64,000 nt of DNA from Opisthocomus hoazin. Its lineage: Eukaryota > Chordata > Aves > Opisthocomiformes > Opisthocomidae. Below are positions 62,930 through 64,000 of this stretch, piece after piece. How positions within the stretch are numbered: the stretch's first letter is position 1; each line of letters starts with the position of its first letter. Below the pieces are notes generated by a model, which had not been told where the DNA came from, did no database searches, and worked only from the letters and a program-made list of their open reading frames with translations. The position numbers and the translations under genes were made by a program. The DNA is taken from assembly GCF_030867145.1 (NCBI RefSeq), contig NC_134436.1, forward strand, positions 5,332,001-5,396,000, given 5' to 3'.

Positions 62930-63130
62930 TATTTGAAACAAAGCCCACCTGTTCTTCATTAATTATACTATCATTTAACCTGCTAACCAGGTTGCTGCTA
63001 ATTACAGTTATCTCACTGTTCTGCAGCTGATAATATGCAAAAATGATTAGACCTCTCTGTATCTCAATTAGCTAAAGCTGTAATGAGGTGGCAAATTGTG
63101 AAGGCTTTCACAGGTAGTGTGAAGGTATTT
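62930..63130. promoter_or_regulatory. AT-rich block, candidate conserved non-coding element
   Basis: About 200 bp of SIL1 intron 3 contains several TAATT/AATTA cores (ATTAATTAT, GCTAATTACAG, TCAATTAGC), the octamer-like ATATGCAAA at about 63034, and an E-box CAGCTG. The density of homeodomain and POU-type motifs in a sharply bounded AT-rich island resembles vertebrate developmental enhancers. Conservation cannot be checked here, so the call is tentative. Confidence 0.3.
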
Positions 63131-63261
63131 ACAGACTATGTGACACAAAGCTGGGAGGAATGCCTGCTGCGCCCATGGGTGTGCTGCTGTTCAGGGGGAC
63201 CTCGACAGCAAAAACTGAAATAGAAGGAACTCTGTTAAAACATAGAAAAAGTCATTTTACT

Positions 63262-63450
63262 GTAGGGTGATTGAACACTGGAGCAGGTCAATTCCACAAG
63301 AGAGGCTGTGAAGTCTTCATCTTAGGAGACATTCACCACCCAACTGGACAGAGTCTTGGGCAACCTGCTGGACATGACACTGCTTGAGCAGGGGTTGGAC
63401 AGGATGATCTCCAGATGTGTCTTCCAGCCTCAACTGATCTGTGACTCTGT
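63262..63450 (+). mobile_element. Old CR1 LINE 3' fragment
   Basis: A diverged but recognisable CR1 3' end. It has GAACACTGGAGCAGGT, then GAGAGGCTGTGAAGTCT, CAACTGGACAGAGTC, GGGCAACCTGCTGGACATGA, AGCAGGGGTTGGACAGGATG and a remnant of the terminal octamers (CTGTGACTCTGTATG). It carries small deletions and many substitutions and is older than the copies near 41.6 and 54.1 kb. It lies in sense orientation in SIL1 intron 3. Confidence 0.85.
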
Positions 63451-64000
63451 ATGGCAGTACCCGTATTAAGACAGAAGACCTCATGTTGGGCTCCAGAGAG
63501 TGCGAATCGTGGCTGTGATGCTGACTGTTCCCCCTTGCTAACATCAGCTGAAATCTGAACAGAGCAAATGTGGGAAGTGTTGCTGGAGACTACTCTGAAG
63601 AGAGGCAGCAGAAAGTGATGACTGAGGCGAGCTACTGGGGAGCAAGGCTGGAGCCAGGGGCTGGAGTGAAGGCACCCTGCAGGACCAGAGCCTTTGCTGG
63701 AAGAGAAGTCAAGAGGCTTTTCACTTGATGCCTGTTTTATCATCTTTCCACCCACTTTGATCTCTTCAGATGCTCTCCAAACCTTTGGATTACATCCTGA
63801 AGCGGAGAGGACGTGTCCTGAGGGAGGAGCAGAGCGAGGCTGCTGACAGAGGAGAGCTTGTACCTCACCCTGCTGCCTGTGGAAAAGGCCCAGTCTTTCT
63901 GGCAAGCAAGGGAGGAGCAAGAGCCGAAGCTCTTCCAAATCAAGCTGTGTCAGTCAGAGGTGTTAATGCAACCACTTTATGAGGAGAAAATGTGTACCCT

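Larger units (their letters stand above)
24465..64000 (+). other. SIL1: SIL1 gene, 5' part (continues beyond window)
   Basis: The gene span runs from the CpG-island exon to the right edge of the window. It covers non-coding exon 1, intron 1 (24493-47940), coding exon 2 (47941-48055), intron 2 (48056-51308), coding exon 3 (51309-51447) and an incomplete intron 3. The product is the ER-resident nucleotide exchange factor for BiP/HSPA5, whose loss in humans causes Marinesco-Sjogren syndrome. The armadillo-like BiP-binding domain is encoded by later exons outside the window. No exon 4 sequence was found up to 64000. Confidence 0.85.
51448..64000 (+). other. SIL1: SIL1 intron 3 (partial)
   Basis: This intron starts GTAACATG and is still open after 12.5 kb. 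It holds a 1.2 kb CR1 copy, an old CR1 fragment near 63.3 kb, a pair of 74-nt unidentified repeats, homopolymer tracts and an AT-rich candidate regulatory block at 62930-63130. I searched by eye for the expected exon 4 (the human protein continues QAVPAGSHVRLNLQTG) and did not find it, so it should lie beyond the window. Human SIL1 also has very long introns. Confidence 0.8.

Noticed and set aside
51448-64000. SIL1 exon 4 in the window
   Set aside because: Read in all frames by eye for the expected VPAGSHVRLNLQTG-like sequence; none seen, including the GDLKSA-like stretch near 55770, which is not homologous in context.

Overview
The window is vertebrate nuclear DNA, almost certainly from a bird. 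It has very sparse coding sequence, spliced exons with GT-AG borders, three CpG islands, and several CR1 LINE fragments whose 3' ends carry the avian-style octamers ATTCTATG or ATTCTGTG. The species cannot be told from the sequence. Nothing in it is prokaryotic, and the long open frames in the GC-rich parts are not genes.

The layout matches the conserved head-to-head locus MATR3 / SNHG4 (minus strand) and SIL1 (plus strand). About 1-5.8 kb is taken to be the first intron of MATR3, read leftward. A large CpG island at about 5.3-6.6 kb looks like the MATR3 promoter and non-coding first exon, with three TCTCGCGAGA-type elements. About 6.6-11.3 kb looks like the SNHG4 host transcript on the minus strand. 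It contains a full-length H/ACA snoRNA of the SNORA74 (U19) family at 10092-10297, which is the strongest anchor for this side. Its own CpG island lies at about 11.0-11.5 kb. About 11.5-23.9 kb is intergenic, with one CR1 3' end and several AT-rich islands but no gene I can support.

The third CpG island (about 23.9-25.0 kb) is the SIL1 promoter, with GC boxes, an inverted CCAAT box and an NRF1-like site followed by a splice donor. SIL1 then runs rightward: a non-coding exon 1 ending at 24492, a 23.4 kb intron, coding exon 2 (start codon at 47951, signal peptide), a 3.3 kb intron, coding exon 3 (51309-51447), and a third intron that is still open at the window edge. Only the first 81 residues of the protein, plus one base of the next codon, are encoded here. 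SIL1 is the ER-lumenal nucleotide exchange factor for the Hsp70 BiP. MATR3 is a nuclear matrix RNA-binding protein. SNORA74 guides rRNA pseudouridylation. The three share a locus, not a pathway.

The introns hold CR1 fragments (near 41.6-42.1, 46.3, 54.1-55.3 and 63.3 kb), homopolymer tracts, AT-rich blocks that look like conserved non-coding elements, and an unidentified 74-nt element present twice in SIL1 intron 3 at 93 percent identity. I found no convincing novel biological system. The best items for follow-up are the snoRNA host arrangement, the TCTCGCGAGA cluster, the 74-nt repeat pair and the AT-rich blocks.
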